Assembly (NCBI RefSeq): GCF_000835495.1
Contig: NW_015622542.1
Coordinates: 6,284,485-6,348,484, forward strand
Length of the DNA: 64,000 nucleotides
Reading direction: 5' to 3'
Origin: Cladophialophora immunda
Lineage: Eukaryota > Ascomycota > Eurotiomycetes > Chaetothyriales > Herpotrichiellaceae
The position numbers were made by a program, and so were the translations under genes. Below the pieces are notes generated by a model, which had not been told where the DNA came from, made no database searches, and saw nothing but the letters and a program-made list of their open reading frames with translations. Positions within the stretch are counted from its first letter, which is position 1; the number at the start of each line of letters is the position of its first letter. Below are positions 1-12,438 of the stretch, in pieces.

Positions 1-40
1 ACCTACTACCTACATACATACCTACATACATACATACCTC
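1..40. repeat. TACC/TACA microsatellite at window start
   Basis: The first 40 bases alternate tacc, tact and taca units. This is a simple tetranucleotide repeat; its left edge is outside the window. No coding role is visible. Confidence 0.8.
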
Positions 41-185
41 ACGCCCACGCAGATCTGATGTTTGTCCTGAGTGAAATTGGCCTTTTTCGGACGCGGGTAT
101 ATACAAGAATGGGATTGCAGACGCCATAGAGTAATGCTATTATTTATAACAGAACGTGAGTACTTCGAAAAACGCGTGTGTGAAA

Positions 186-202
186 GGGGGGGGGGGGGGG
201 GG
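186..202. repeat. Poly-G homopolymer, 17 G
   Basis: An uninterrupted run of 17 G. Runs of this length are error-prone in sequencing, so the exact length is uncertain. It lies in the non-coding stretch downstream of the DAHP synthase gene. Confidence 0.85.
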
Positions 203-697
203 TCAATCCGTCATTAAGAAGAATACAGGGTTGGCCAGCAGCTCGTCTTTAGGCCAGTGGATCAGAACACATGCTGAATCCAGTTGAGACTGATTCCGGC
301 ATTCGTGTAGCCTGTCCTTGAGTACGCAAAGTTCATTCCGACGACGTTGAGACAGCCCTAAAGTGGAAAAGAAATGTATCTTATCCATGTTCTTCTTTGC
401 TCCGTAGATGAGGTAGCATATGCTACCGCTTTGACTACACCACGTAAGGAGGTGGTTGATTTCTTCAATCTTCTTTTAGTTCCGACCCATCCAGCTCCAT
501 ACTTTCCCGGACCGCATGCATATGATTTTCGTAGCCTTCATCAACGCCGTAAATGGAGAGCGGAATGCATATCTCGGGCACAAATGTCTCATTGCCCGCA
601 TGTTGATTTCAAATGTTTTGCTTTTTTGCCGTGTTGGAAAGAGCAGTGGGCGAGTGGGGTGCAAGAGGAAGTGCGTCACTCCCAATATCTGTAAGAT

Positions 698-2784
<2,087 letters not shown>

Positions 2785-3705
2785 ATGTCCGGTCTGGGTC
2801 CAAATCACCCGACCAACGCCGATCCCTCTGTCATGGCCGACGTCGACACCTCTACTTTCCATTTCAACATCTCGACGCCTGCGTGCAAGCGGAAACGACC
2901 ATCGGACCATCTGGAGGACGATGGTCGTTTCTTTGTCCGCGACGCCAAAAGACGCTCCACCTCGACACATTGTCTGCCCATCCGCTTATCACCCTCCTCG
3001 CGGCCACATGTCTCGGTTCCTCCCGCTTCTTACTCCCTCTTCACTTCGATATACCAGCAGCCTCCGACTCCGGTAGATACCTCGGATGACGAAAGTTCCG
3101 GCCAGTCATTCAACGGAGCAGAAGACCAGTGGCCGGCCGCGAAGAACGACTCGCAGCTGGGCAGCGACAGGGGCACGTCGTCAGTCAAGGCCCAATTCAG
3201 CGATCCCGTTGATGTCGAAATGGATCTGACCATGGCCCCTCCGGTCGTCCAGCCGAGGATACGACGTGCTCGATCAAACGACATTGTCCCTCCTGAACGC
3301 GACCCCAATTTTCTTAATGCTATGGATACATTTGCTCGAGAACGAGTGCCGACGCCCATCAGCGGTCATTTCGACAACCGCGTCAATGATCTCCCCAACG
3401 TCCCGCGCCATCATTTTCCACCATTACGCACAAATCTCAGCCCGATGATTGAACAGGAGTCGTGGATCACTAGAGACGGTCTACCGAGTCCCGTCGAAGA
3501 CGAGGATATGGACACCGCAATGATGATGGATCGGGATGAGCCAGCCATTCAAGGGCATTTGCCCGCCGATAAATACGGAGGGAATGGAAATTCGAGTCCT
3601 TCAGGTCGAACGAGGTCGGCGAGACTTCATATGGGATATCTCAACGATTGTGAGAAATGCATTCAGAAAGTGCCAGGCCACTACAGCCATATTATATGGA
3701 CTTGA
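2785..3705 (+). CDS. Conserved fungal low-complexity protein with Cys-containing C-terminal motif
   Basis: Intronless, 306 aa from the first ATG; an in-frame ATG at 2833 (residue 17, MADVD) is an alternative start. The protein is mostly Ser/Pro/Asp-rich and predicted disordered. Basic patches CKRKRP and AKRR near residues 34 and 54 could serve as nuclear localisation signals. Only the last ~25 residues look structured: an HMGYLNDCEKC stretch with two Cys two residues apart, followed by VPGHYSHI. I recognise this kind of tail from uncharacterised mould proteins and infer that it is the functional element, perhaps a short binding motif. No enzyme signature is present. It diverges from the DAHP synthase gene. 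Confidence 0.75.
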   Translation: MSGLGPNHPTNADPSVMADVDTSTFHFNISTPACKRKRPSDHLEDDGRFFVRDAKRRSTSTHCLPIRLSPSSRPHVSVPPASYSLFTSIYQQPPTPVDTSDDESSGQSFNGAEDQWPAAKNDSQLGSDRGTSSVKAQFSDPVDVEMDLTMAPPVVQPRIRRARSNDIVPPERDPNFLNAMDTFARERVPTPISGHFDNRVNDLPNVPRHHFPPLRTNLSPMIEQESWITRDGLPSPVEDEDMDTAMMMDRDEPAIQGHLPADKYGGNGNSSPSGRTRSARLHMGYLNDCEKCIQKVPGHYSHIIWT

Positions 3706-4075
3706 CCAGGCAGGCAGATGCGTGACAGCGTTTGGCCTGCCATTGGTTGCATGATGAATTTGATGAGCAATGAGAATAAAGATTGAATGAGAAGCATGAC
3801 GATCACGGTTTGGAGCTTCGCGAGATTACAGGGCATTCACTGGCTGGTACGGCGAACAGCGGTCGGAGAACTTGCAAAGCCACCATGAGCTTCCAAGCAG
3901 CACGGTTCGGCGCACTGCTCGTTTGAGACGAGGGAATTTTGATCTGAGAGTTTTGTGCGGCTCCATTCTACACAGGTGCACGCCGCCTACAATAGCTGTA
4001 CAAATGACATGTCTGAGATGCCCTGCGATATCAGGGCTCAATCGCTTTTCAATCTCTCCCCCCATTTCCACGCGT
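3706..4075. other. Short convergent spacer
   Basis: A 370-base gap between two genes whose 3' ends face each other. No coding or repeat signal is visible; an AATAAA-like element at about 3776 may serve the rightward gene. Confidence 0.4.
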
Positions 4076-5086
4076 CTATGATTTGCTGTTGTTTCCCCTA
4101 ATCCAACTGAGCCAACTCCTTCCTCCTTCTGTCGAAGGCCCTGCAACAGCACCCGCCACGTTACTGGCCATGACATCCAACGGTCCTCCCACAGCTGCCG
4201 GTCTTGCGCCAAGGTCTTTTTCGGCTCTTGGGGGCTCATCTTCCGCTTTCCTGGTGATGTATTCGACCCTATTCGCGGGTACAGGGCGTCCTTTAGAATC
4301 GATGCCCACGCCCTGGACGCCGCTCGGCGCAACTTGGACGGCTTCCATCACCGGAAGCCCCGTAGAAGCAGGTTGTAGTTCGTCGTCACCTGGTTTGAGT
4401 CCCCTCTGGTTCCACGCCGCTCTGGTCTCCCTCCGGCTCTTCTCCTCGGCCGACTCCTCCCCCATTGTCCCCTTTGCCATCTGACCACCCACCAACCCCT
4501 TCAACTTGCTCCAGTAGCCGTCCTCCTTCTTCCTCTCCGCCTCTTTCATCCGGGCGGCCTCCATCTCCTGCCCCGCGCGCTCTTGCTCGAGGAGATGCAA
4601 CTGTTCCGCCGTGGCCTCGCCCTTGAGGAACGCCCGCCGGGCATCGTCCAGCCTGTTCAGCTCCCTCTCGACCCACGCGCGCTTTTGTCTTCTTGAGTGG
4701 GCGACGAGCGAGATCGTGCCGTACGCGGTGACGCAGACCGCGAGGCCGGAGAAGAGGATCAGGCCGTACGCGGTGAGGCGGTGGGCGCGGTCGGCGATGA
4801 CCCGCCCGCTGGAGATGAGGCGGTCGATCGGGGACGACCCTGCGGAGCTCTTTGCGGCCTCGTGCGCGGCCCGGAGGCGGGCGACTCTTTCCATCGGCGT
4901 TTCTCTCGAGGAAGACGCTGGTTGCGGGGGAGGAGATTGTGGAGATGAAGGGTGTGAGGAGGGCGACGGTGAGGAGGGTGCGTTCCTGCCCCCCGGCCGG
5001 GAGGCAGGTTGATAAGTGAAGGTCGTGGCATGTGGAGTCGTAGATGTGAAGCGTGTAAAGGTGTCGGATGCCGGTCGTCGCGACAT
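4076..5086 (-). CDS. COX14-like mitochondrial cytochrome c oxidase assembly protein
   Basis: Single exon, 336 aa from the ATG at 5086 (MSRRPASDTF). In-frame ATGs at 5107 and 5269 would add 7 or 61 residues; I prefer the downstream one because MSRRP leads straight into the basic, Ser/Thr-rich presequence-like region. Then come a Pro/Ser linker, a conserved charged stretch (RVARLRAAHEAAK), one membrane segment at about residues 116-135 (GLILFSGLAVCVTAYG), and a long Arg/Glu-rich helix likely to be coiled. This layout fits the fungal 'cytochrome oxidase c assembly' (COX14-type) family of inner-membrane proteins supporting Cox1 biogenesis, where mould proteins are longer than yeast Cox14. The assignment rests on layout and remembered resemblance, not on a catalytic motif. 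Confidence 0.65.
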   Translation of the reverse strand: MSRRPASDTFTRFTSTTPHATTFTYQPASRPGGRNAPSSPSPSSHPSSPQSPPPQPASSSRETPMERVARLRAAHEAAKSSAGSSPIDRLISSGRVIADRAHRLTAYGLILFSGLAVCVTAYGTISLVAHSRRQKRAWVERELNRLDDARRAFLKGEATAEQLHLLEQERAGQEMEAARMKEAERKKEDGYWSKLKGLVGGQMAKGTMGEESAEEKSRRETRAAWNQRGLKPGDDELQPASTGLPVMEAVQVAPSGVQGVGIDSKGRPVPANRVEYITRKAEDEPPRAEKDLGARPAAVGGPLDVMASNVAGAVAGPSTEGGRSWLSWIRGNNSKS

Positions 5087-5979
5087 TTTGGGGATGAATG
5101 CTTTCATTACTTTTTTTGGGGGTGGCACAGGTTCAGGGAGAGGGAAAAGCCTCAGACCTGGGGAGGGAAATATCGCTGGTGTTACAGAGCTGACATCTAA
5201 ATAGTCGCGCAAGCGGTAGGTAGTGTACAAGGAAAATAGAAGGGAAATCAATTGAAGGGAGAGAAACACCCGGTGGTGGGGAGAAAGCTAGAGGGGAGGG
5301 AGGTTGAAGACAACTGGTGTATGAGACTTTTGAGAAAATGAAGCTTCGAAAAGAGCCCGAAAGGAAAGCATCGCATGACGGCGACATGGATGGCGAGACC
5401 CACTTTATTTCCATTGGATCTCCAGCCCTTCGCTATTGCTCGCAGTATTCTTTCCCTCCCGTGAATGCTGAGACTCATTCTTCGTTCTACTTCAATGGCG
5501 CTTCAACTTATCATTTTGTCCATGTGCAGACATCTATAGAACTCAACTTCTCACTATCAGATCAGAGCACACTCGCTTCGATGGGATGGCCGTGACTCGC
5601 GGTCTGTGCTTCTGCCGGACGGCCTCTTTGGCCATCGAGTAGCCACACTGCAAGCTATTCGTGGGAATCATTCTCCGACGAAAGTAATATGATCTAAATT
5701 TGTTCGAGTGATGATGCACCCTTTGACTCGTCGACCAGCGTCGCGCATGTATGCATCAGCTCCAGGAGTGCAGCCTTGCCAAGACGCGAGGCTGCCGTTT
5801 GCCGAGAGATCGGACTTCTTGGTCCTCCCTTTCCAGACCTCCTCCCCCTCTGCATATCTCTTGAATTTCCAAGACCACCCCCTCTGTGCTCTGGTAGTGC
5901 ATGTTCTTCGGCGTTATCCATGGGCTCAACACTATCGCTCTTGTGGCCCTAGCTCCTTTGACCTTGTTGTAGGCGGGAC
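5087..5979. promoter_or_regulatory. Divergent intergenic region
   Basis: About 890 bases between the COX14-like and DUF2458 start codons. It probably holds both promoters and leaders. Small overlapping frames are present but none has a recognisable product. Confidence 0.4.
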
Positions 5980-6846
5980 ATGGACGGTCAGCGGAATCCC
6001 GAGCTCCAGCGGGTCCTAGCAGCGCTGAATAGCTTTTCCCAGCAACAAGTGCACCAGCCGCCGCAGCAAGCCGCTTCCTTTGGACTCAACTCTTATAGCA
6101 ATCAGAGTTTGCATGATGTGAACCCTGGGCCTGCCAACTCGACGATTCCGGGTCTAGGCTTACTCCCGTCAGCCTTCCATGAACGGGCTGTCTCTCCGCC
6201 ACCCATCCACCGCTACCAAGACTCAACTCCAACCCCCTCCCAGGCACAGAGTAGGACTTCGACACCACGACTACCGGAGACTCTTCGCAGCAAGACTTCC
6301 ACTCCTAATCCCAACGTCCCCGATGCATCGACCATCGTTACCTGGCCGGCAGCGCTGAAACACGTCTCGCGCCATCTCGTCCACAACGAACAAGTGGCAA
6401 ACAGGATCAAACATTTGATCAACGAGCAGCATAAGCATGAGCGGCAGTGGTGGGCCGGCCGTGAGGCTATTGTTGCGAGACAGCAGGGAAGGTCTGGGAC
6501 GTCACAGCAAGTCTCAGCAATATTGAAGTCCCTTGGCGCGAAGGACGTGGCGGCTGCTTCTCCACGTGTGGCTGCGCCATCAGACGAACAGAAGAAAGCG
6601 GACCAAGCAGAACTAGACGCCTATGACAAAAAGGTCTATGCTGGTTTGCTGGCCATGGCGGCAGATTTTGACAGGCAACTGCGGTCCCTGGGAGTGCCGT
6701 TCTACGCGATCAAACATGATCTGGTAATTTTGGAGGATGGGCCTGAGAAACGAGCCGGTGTCAACAAGGGAAAGATTGATAAGGGGGAGTTGAGGGAGTT
6801 GCAAAAACGGATGTGTCAAACTTTGGAGGATCTGTTTGGAGACTGA
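5980..6846 (+). CDS. DUF2458 family protein
   Basis: Intronless, 288 aa. The N-terminal ~110 residues are Gln/Pro/Ser-rich and likely disordered. From about residue 115 a helical domain begins (TIVTWPAALKHVSRHL, then an RIKHLINEQHKHERQWW block), and the C-terminal part contains LGVPFYAIKHDLV and a final acidic-basic helix ending LEDLFGD. This two-block pattern matches the fungal family DUF2458 as I know it; its biochemical function is unknown. The start is the first ATG of the frame and lies directly before the MDGQRNPELQRVL helix usual for the family. No targeting signal is seen, so a nuclear or cytosolic location is likely. Confidence 0.8.
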   Translation: MDGQRNPELQRVLAALNSFSQQQVHQPPQQAASFGLNSYSNQSLHDVNPGPANSTIPGLGLLPSAFHERAVSPPPIHRYQDSTPTPSQAQSRTSTPRLPETLRSKTSTPNPNVPDASTIVTWPAALKHVSRHLVHNEQVANRIKHLINEQHKHERQWWAGREAIVARQQGRSGTSQQVSAILKSLGAKDVAAASPRVAAPSDEQKKADQAELDAYDKKVYAGLLAMAADFDRQLRSLGVPFYAIKHDLVILEDGPEKRAGVNKGKIDKGELRELQKRMCQTLEDLFGD

Positions 6847-7412
6847 AAGATGGTGCAGACGGGTGAACCGACCAATACAATGACCTGTCCAGAAATCCAG
6901 GCCGCTATTAAGAGGCTCGACGGCCAGGATGATGTCTAGAAGAACTAAATCCTCTCTTCCAGAGCTCCCCCTTGAGATGCCTTGACTGGAAGAAAAAGGC
7001 AGAAGACACAGAAGGTATTGTTGTTCCATGACAAGGGATAAGTAGGATATCAGCACAGATGGTGCAGGGCCACCCCCGGACGGCCGGCGCGGGCAATTTC
7101 AGCGAACTCTTCTGGGATGTCGGTGAGCAGATGTTGTCCAGCGGATGACTGCCAATGTCTGGACTGCACTTGGGCAAGCAGATAGTCACAAGGATCCCGA
7201 TGAGGAAGGAGAGACATTGGATGGACGGAATGATGAAGTGGTGGATGGGATCTGGGACGAACCGTGTCTTGTCGGTCTGGGAATTCTCGGCCGGGCACCG
7301 TGTCTTCCTCTCTATTGCAGCGGCAGTCATCACCAGCTTCATTCCACACCTTCTCCTCACGAGGAAATCCTGAAAAGAGTTCTCGGCCTCTGCGCCGTCA
7401 CCTGCGTTAATC
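6847..7412. other. Spacer upstream of the BTB gene
   Basis: About 565 bases with no supported coding exon. The longest frame runs antisense and overlaps the end of the DUF2458 gene, so it is read as chance. It probably contains a 3' UTR and the next promoter. Confidence 0.4.
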
Positions 7413-8876
7413 ATGGGCACCTTGCTGCGCTATCTCACCACTGCCGAAGGCTGCGATCTGATCATAATCTGTGAGCGACAATTCTTCTTTATTCACAAAG
7501 CCGTCATCGCTGCCCACTCCCCAGTGCTGAGCAGAGATACAAGCAAGTCAGCGGTAACGTCTGTCACACCCCTCGTCTCTCTTCTCCTCTGTTCTGACAA
7601 GGGGAAAACTCGCAGTTCTTTGGTGGCGAGGCATACACTCTGAATGCAGTCTCCGCAGATGTCTTCCGCAAAGTTCTCACTTTCATGTACACTGGCGACA
7701 TCCCCGACTCCTTCCGGAATGCACTGGCTGCTTCGGATCAACGTCCCCTCAACGAAAAGTTCCCAGTGACTGACGCCTTTCTCGTCACTGTACAAGGCAA
7801 GCCCGCTACCGTCAGCCTCTCTAATGGCTCGTTGACGACGGTAGACACTATTACCAACGCGGACAAATGGGCAAAATCCATGGCAAAGCAAGCCTTGAAC
7901 AAGGATCCTTACGATACCCTTCCATGCCAGCACCCAGACGAAGTCTTTGCCGAGCTCAATGTATACATCGTGGCAAAGCAATTGGAGATCCAATCCTTGA
8001 AGGGTGTTTGCGTGCAAAAAATCATTGCTTGGTTTGAGAGAGAACTACACGTAGGGCTGTCCTTGTCCGAAGACTTCCGGATTTCGGCAGGGTACATCCT
8101 CAGAACCTACGAAGACTTTACACAGCCTTTTTTTCCGGCTCTGTGCAACGCACCTCCTTGTCGTGGAACAAGAAAGTGCTCTGAGGTCTGTGCTTGAGAA
8201 ATGCAACCCAAGCCTCTGGGAGGTGATGATGTCCGTCCGCAACCAGTGGCAAAAGGAACTCAAGGACCAGCGGGATGAGTTGCAAAAGAGCAAGGATCAG
8301 GTCTCGGCTTTCAAGACTGACCTAGACAGGCAGAAGAATGCCTCGAGAGACCTGGACAAAGCATATCAATCAAGAATGGAGGCCTTGGAGAAGTCACGGG
8401 TGCTGGCTGATGGCAGGACCAAAGCTGCACAAGCAATGGCTCGACAGCTGGATGAATTGACACCGTCTCTGCAACAGGACCTGCTGAAAGAGCAGGCCAA
8501 TGCGGTTCGGTTGAAGGAGAATATTCAAAAAGAAAACAACCCCCCGAAGTCCGAACCTGCTGCTCCAAAACTTCAGAAGAAAATTGAGGACTTGATGGTA
8601 TTGGTCAAGAGCAAGGAACAGGCCTTGGAGCAGTCCAAAGCAGCCAATAATAAGATTAAGGAGGAGCTGCGAGATGAGAAAGGGGAGCTGTGGGTTGAAT
8701 CGACGAAGATGAAAGATGCATTCACCAGGTTCAAGAGATACATCAATCGTGAAGGAGAATGTCCCTGCTGTCGGAAGCGGTACAACATCCGGATCGAGCA
8801 TGAGCGATATACATCCATTGGCTTTGCATGTGCGTATTGCTCTTATCGTTCGATGTTCCGCGGAGAAGACGACTGA
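7413..8876 (+). CDS. BTB/POZ domain protein with coiled coil and C-terminal zinc-binding Cys cluster
   Basis: Exon 1 is 7413-7553; a 62-nt intron (7554-7615) joins it in phase 0 to exon 2 at 7616. The N-terminus carries a BTB fold: GCDLIIICERQFFFIHKAVIAAHSPV, then FFGGEAYTL and the KVLTFMYTGDIP strand-helix. BTB domains mediate dimerisation and often recruit Cul3 ligases. The C-terminal third is a Lys/Glu/Gln-rich coiled coil followed by CPCC and CAYC pairs 26 residues apart, which probably bind zinc. A second intron must change frame between about 8050 and 8190. Two GT-AG pairs restore the frame, 8051-8090 (40 nt) and 8092-8185 (94 nt). The 40-nt choice keeps a plausible BTB-back segment (LCATHLLVVEQES), the 94-nt choice is a more normal length. 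Substrate or partner unknown. Confidence 0.75.
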
Positions 8877-9290
8877 AGAAATGCGAGGGAGGATCCAATC
8901 GAGAACGTCAATGAGACAACACCTCGTCATTCCAGAGGTTTCAAGTGTATGGCTGCGGAGGATACACAGGCACAAGGATCGGCTAGGAGAGTGTATGATT
9001 CACACCGAGAGGTGTCTAGAAGCCCCCAGTTGCTGATGAGGTGTCGATCGATGAGATGTATTGTGCTTGTTTGAGAACGCCCTTGAGGTGTGGTCGTAAA
9101 CCTTCCTTCCTCCCTTGACGATGAAGGCGGGATGGAAGTAACTCGCAGTTGCCAACAACTGCATACACTCAATAAATGAACACCACTACTGCTGTTTTCT
9201 CAAATATGACATTCTCTCGGTTCACACACAAATCGATCACCGAGTTCGACCAGTCACCTAACCCCGTCTCTCATTTCTTGCGCCGCCAGC
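8877..9290. other. Spacer between tandem genes
   Basis: About 410 bases; 3' flank of the BTB gene and promoter of the next gene. No further signal is recognised. Confidence 0.4.
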
Positions 9291-10782
9291 ATGGATGCAA
9301 AAGGGGTTGATGCTGGTGCTGTTGACACTCCTCCCTCCTCCTCTAACCAAGCCAATCCTCCATCTTCCGCTGCCGAGGAAACGACCGATTTGCGGAATCT
9401 TGCAGTTCGAGCACAAACACTCTCGAGCACTCTTGACAACCTCCGCCAGCACTGTGGACATGAGAGCACTTCGTCAGATATCGCCACTGCCACCGAAGAA
9501 CTCAAACTCCTTGCCGCGGAACTCCACAGCCTCGATTCTGCAGTGAGCGCCAACAAAGAACTATATACCGATGCCTTTGGTGAAGATCTGGGAGAGATTC
9601 GTGCACATCTGGGGGGCATCTTCGAAGACATCGCCGACTGCTGCAAAGAGATGCAAAAGGCTGATGGCCCAAACACCAGTGCAGTTGGTTGGTTGACCAA
9701 GAAGAGATACGTGCGCAAGTTGCAAAAACACCTCGAAGTGAACAAGACCACTCTGATCGTCATGCGTACTGTTCTACACCATGGCAAGGAATATGGCACT
9801 CACAAGTTAGTTCTCCCGTTGTGGGCTTGATGGCATTATGGAACTGATATTCTCTAGCTCCCCTGGCCGTCTTGCCGAGTCGTCACCACACACCTTGCAA
9901 GAAGACCTTGCTATCCTCGAAACCGTCTTTGCCAGCAGAAACGCCATCAAGGACCTTCAAAGTCTTGCCAAAAAGTCTCATGAACATTCCCCTTCAACTT
10001 CGTCTACAGGAACCAACGATGCCAGCCCGTCCTTCCAACCAGGCGCACATGGCCGAAACTTATCCTCGGCTACAGGTGTCGATGTTCCGGTGGTGGGAGA
10101 TGTTTTACCAGTTAGTACTGCGGATGGAAAGAAGAAACAAGATGCACTAGCTCGCAGATTCTCGCGTCGCGGGGTCCGACTAGCAGTCCACAGCTCTATC
10201 ATGGACACAAACGCTCACGATGTTCCTATCTCTCTCCGGAAGAAATGGATCCATCAAGCTCAACTTCGACATGGCTCTGACCATATGGACGCAGTTGGCC
10301 AGTCTATTGCCCAGCTGAGCAATATTGCTGAAGTCAACTCCAGTTCTGGAGCAGATGACGAACCACCCCAGTCTGTTCACCATTCAAGACTCACCACACC
10401 CGAGTATGGGGAGGGTAGAGATTCTGACAAAGCTGCCAGCGCGGCTTCATCGACATCGGGCCCGCTGTCGACCGCTCCGAAGAGAAGCTCGTCGCTAGTA
10501 AATTCTCCTCTTGGCAGAAAGCTCGGAAACGTCATTGCTCGACTTTCTCGCACCAGCACCGACCAACAAGAAGCGGCTGATGGTGAGTGTACCGAAACTC
10601 AAGTGCAAGCGAATCAAGCCCAGCCCGAAAATAGAAGGCAAGTGAGCAAGGAAAAGGAGGGGAAGGCGCCTGTAGCCAAGAAGGACATGTCGGCAAAGGA
10701 AAAGCCGGGATGGTCTTACCGGTTGACCAGGCCCTTTGTGAAGTCGGAGCTGACCACGCCTGATTTCGAGAGAGGCTTCTGA
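9291..10782 (+). CDS. Protein with fungal N-terminal helical domain, function unknown
   Basis: Two exons, 9291-9805 and 9858-10782, separated by a 52-nt intron (GTTAGT...CTCTAG) that splits an Asn codon; total 479 aa. The first ~170 residues are helical, with a Ser/Pro-rich lead-in and the segment KKRYVRKLQKHLEVNKTTL. This resembles the N-terminal domain that many moulds place before ankyrin, NACHT or other modules. Here nothing enzymatic follows: the remainder is Ser/Thr-rich and disordered, with one conserved-looking helix (PISLRKKWIHQAQLRHG) near the middle and a Lys/Glu-rich C-terminus. A signalling or scaffold role is possible, but function is unassigned. Confidence 0.7.
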
Positions 10783-12438
10783 TGGAAGGGACAGGAAGGT
10801 AGATGGTTGCGCAGAGGCAGATCCTAGAAGAACATGCTTGACAAATTTACATCATTATGCGCAGAGCATCAAGTTGAAAGAGAGGAAGCAGGAAGGGTTA
10901 AGAGTGCATTATAGACATCAAACACTATCGTAATTATGAAAGCTACTGATATGTTGTAAGTAGGTAGAGGTTTTGTCGCTCAGTAGTCTAAAAGAGTCGA
11001 TATTTCCCCAGCTACAACGTGTGGGAAACAACATCTTCTGCGTATCAGATATCTGGGAACAGCACACAACTAGAATAGTGACTATGAAGTATTGGTCTCA
11101 ACGAGAACAAAGTAAAACCAAAGTGTCAACACGAACTTGGTGGTGTTTGGGAAGAGCACATCTACACAATAGATTCTTGAAGAATTGGAAGCGGCAAGGC
11201 TGGAGAAGCGCCAAGCATTCAGGGGTTTTGCAGGGACTCTTGGACGCAGATTTGTATGAGAACCTGAGAACAGAGCAAAAACTTAAGCACGAAGCAGCTC
11301 AACGCTGGTTCGTGATAAGCGAAACTCGGCCCTTTCGGGCTTGGTTTTTCTCGGCCGGTTATACTAGAGGAGGAAGTTTGTCGTCGCTATCGGAGGAGGG
11401 GGAGGGTTCGGAATCGGTTCGAATCGAGGATCTGTTGCCTGCTAGCCCGTTATTGCTAGTTTGACCTGACAGGACCCAGATCGGGGTGTTTGTCGTCGGA
11501 CTCGGAGTCGAACTCGAACTCGAACTCGAATTTTCGCCCTCGTCGGGGTTGAGGGGGTCTTTGTGTGCCAGAAATTGGGGGGAGGAATGTGATATAGGCG
11601 TGAATTAATTTGACGGGGTGTGACTTGGGAGGGTGGGTTTCGTTTGGACCGCACCCGGTCGATGGTGGTGGTGGTGTTGGTAGTCGGCGCAAGGCTGGGT
11701 CAAAATAACATTGATATTTCTATCACGCATTCGAAATGTCGGTCCTTTCAGACATGGTCCGTGTTCTGACGCGGATATGGAAGTGACACAAGCATTAGCG
11801 GGGGATGTGTGTGAGGACATTGATAATTGATTCTACTTCGTTTGCCCCCGTCTTGCACGACGCGACACCCCGTACTCACCGCTCTCTCGATGGGGCCCCG
11901 CGTTCGACTCAGTGAGACTCAGCGCCGGAGAGACAGCAATTTGGGAGCTGCTAGGCAAGTAGGTCACTACGCGCCGTAGCGGGCTGAAAGGACACAAGTC
12001 TGCGATTCATCTCCCTGGATGTCTCGAGGTTTGTTTCTCTCGAAAGAAGTACCTGAGAAATACCGTGTCCCACATCGTACCATCCGTGGCCAGATGCATG
12101 GTCGCATCTAGATCTTTCCTCGCCCCAAAAAGTGAAGATGGTGCTGCTGCTGCTGCTGCTGCGATCTGTTCGCAGTGGAAAAGGCCGGTTGTAGCTGTCC
12201 ATGTTTGCGCCGGGTCAAACGAGTGGACGACTCGACGGGAACCAATACTGACGATCCTTCGTTTGGAAGTGGATTGATTTTCGTGCCGGGCAGCGTAGAC
12301 GTCGACAAACGGAGACGTCGGCCATTTGTTTTTGGTAGAAAGAAAAAGGAGCCTCGACTGCTCTCGCCTCAGGCCCTTCCTTCGTTATATCTGGGATCAG
12401 GATCAGGATCAGGATAAGTCAGGAACTTTACCATATAG
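10783..12438. other. Repeat-spotted stretch without a secure gene
   Basis: This 1.65-kb stretch holds three simple repeats: TCGAAC units at 11508-11530, seven TGC units at 12142-12162, and GATCAG units at 12395-12415. A 163-codon frame at 10973-11464 has no recognisable product. A frame open across about 12142-12417 (with a CSCPC stretch near 12190) could be an upstream exon of the Gly-rich gene that follows, but no start codon could be assigned. Confidence 0.45.
12395..12415. repeat. GATCAG hexanucleotide repeat
   Basis: Three and a half perfect gatcag units. It lies just before the presumed 3' splice site of the Gly-rich protein gene, so length changes here could affect splicing. Confidence 0.7.

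Larger units (their letters stand above)
1..697. other. Non-coding stretch at left edge
   Basis: Apart from the microsatellite and poly-G run, this holds only short overlapping reading frames on both strands with no family signature. It is probably the 3' flank of the DAHP synthase gene. Confidence 0.5.

Noticed and set aside
5087..5269. N-terminal extension of the COX14-like protein
   Set aside because: The extra 61 residues include a hydrophobic stretch and Pro run unlike a presequence; the MSRRP start fits the family better.
8164..8197. Continuation of BTB exon 2 to the stop at 8197 as the natural protein end
   Set aside because: The next frame continues at once into a coiled coil and zinc-type Cys pairs, so a second intron is more likely than termination.
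10973..11464. 163-codon plus-strand frame
   Set aside because: It has no family signature, signal or splice support; a Glu/Arg-rich reading in another frame is equally open in part.
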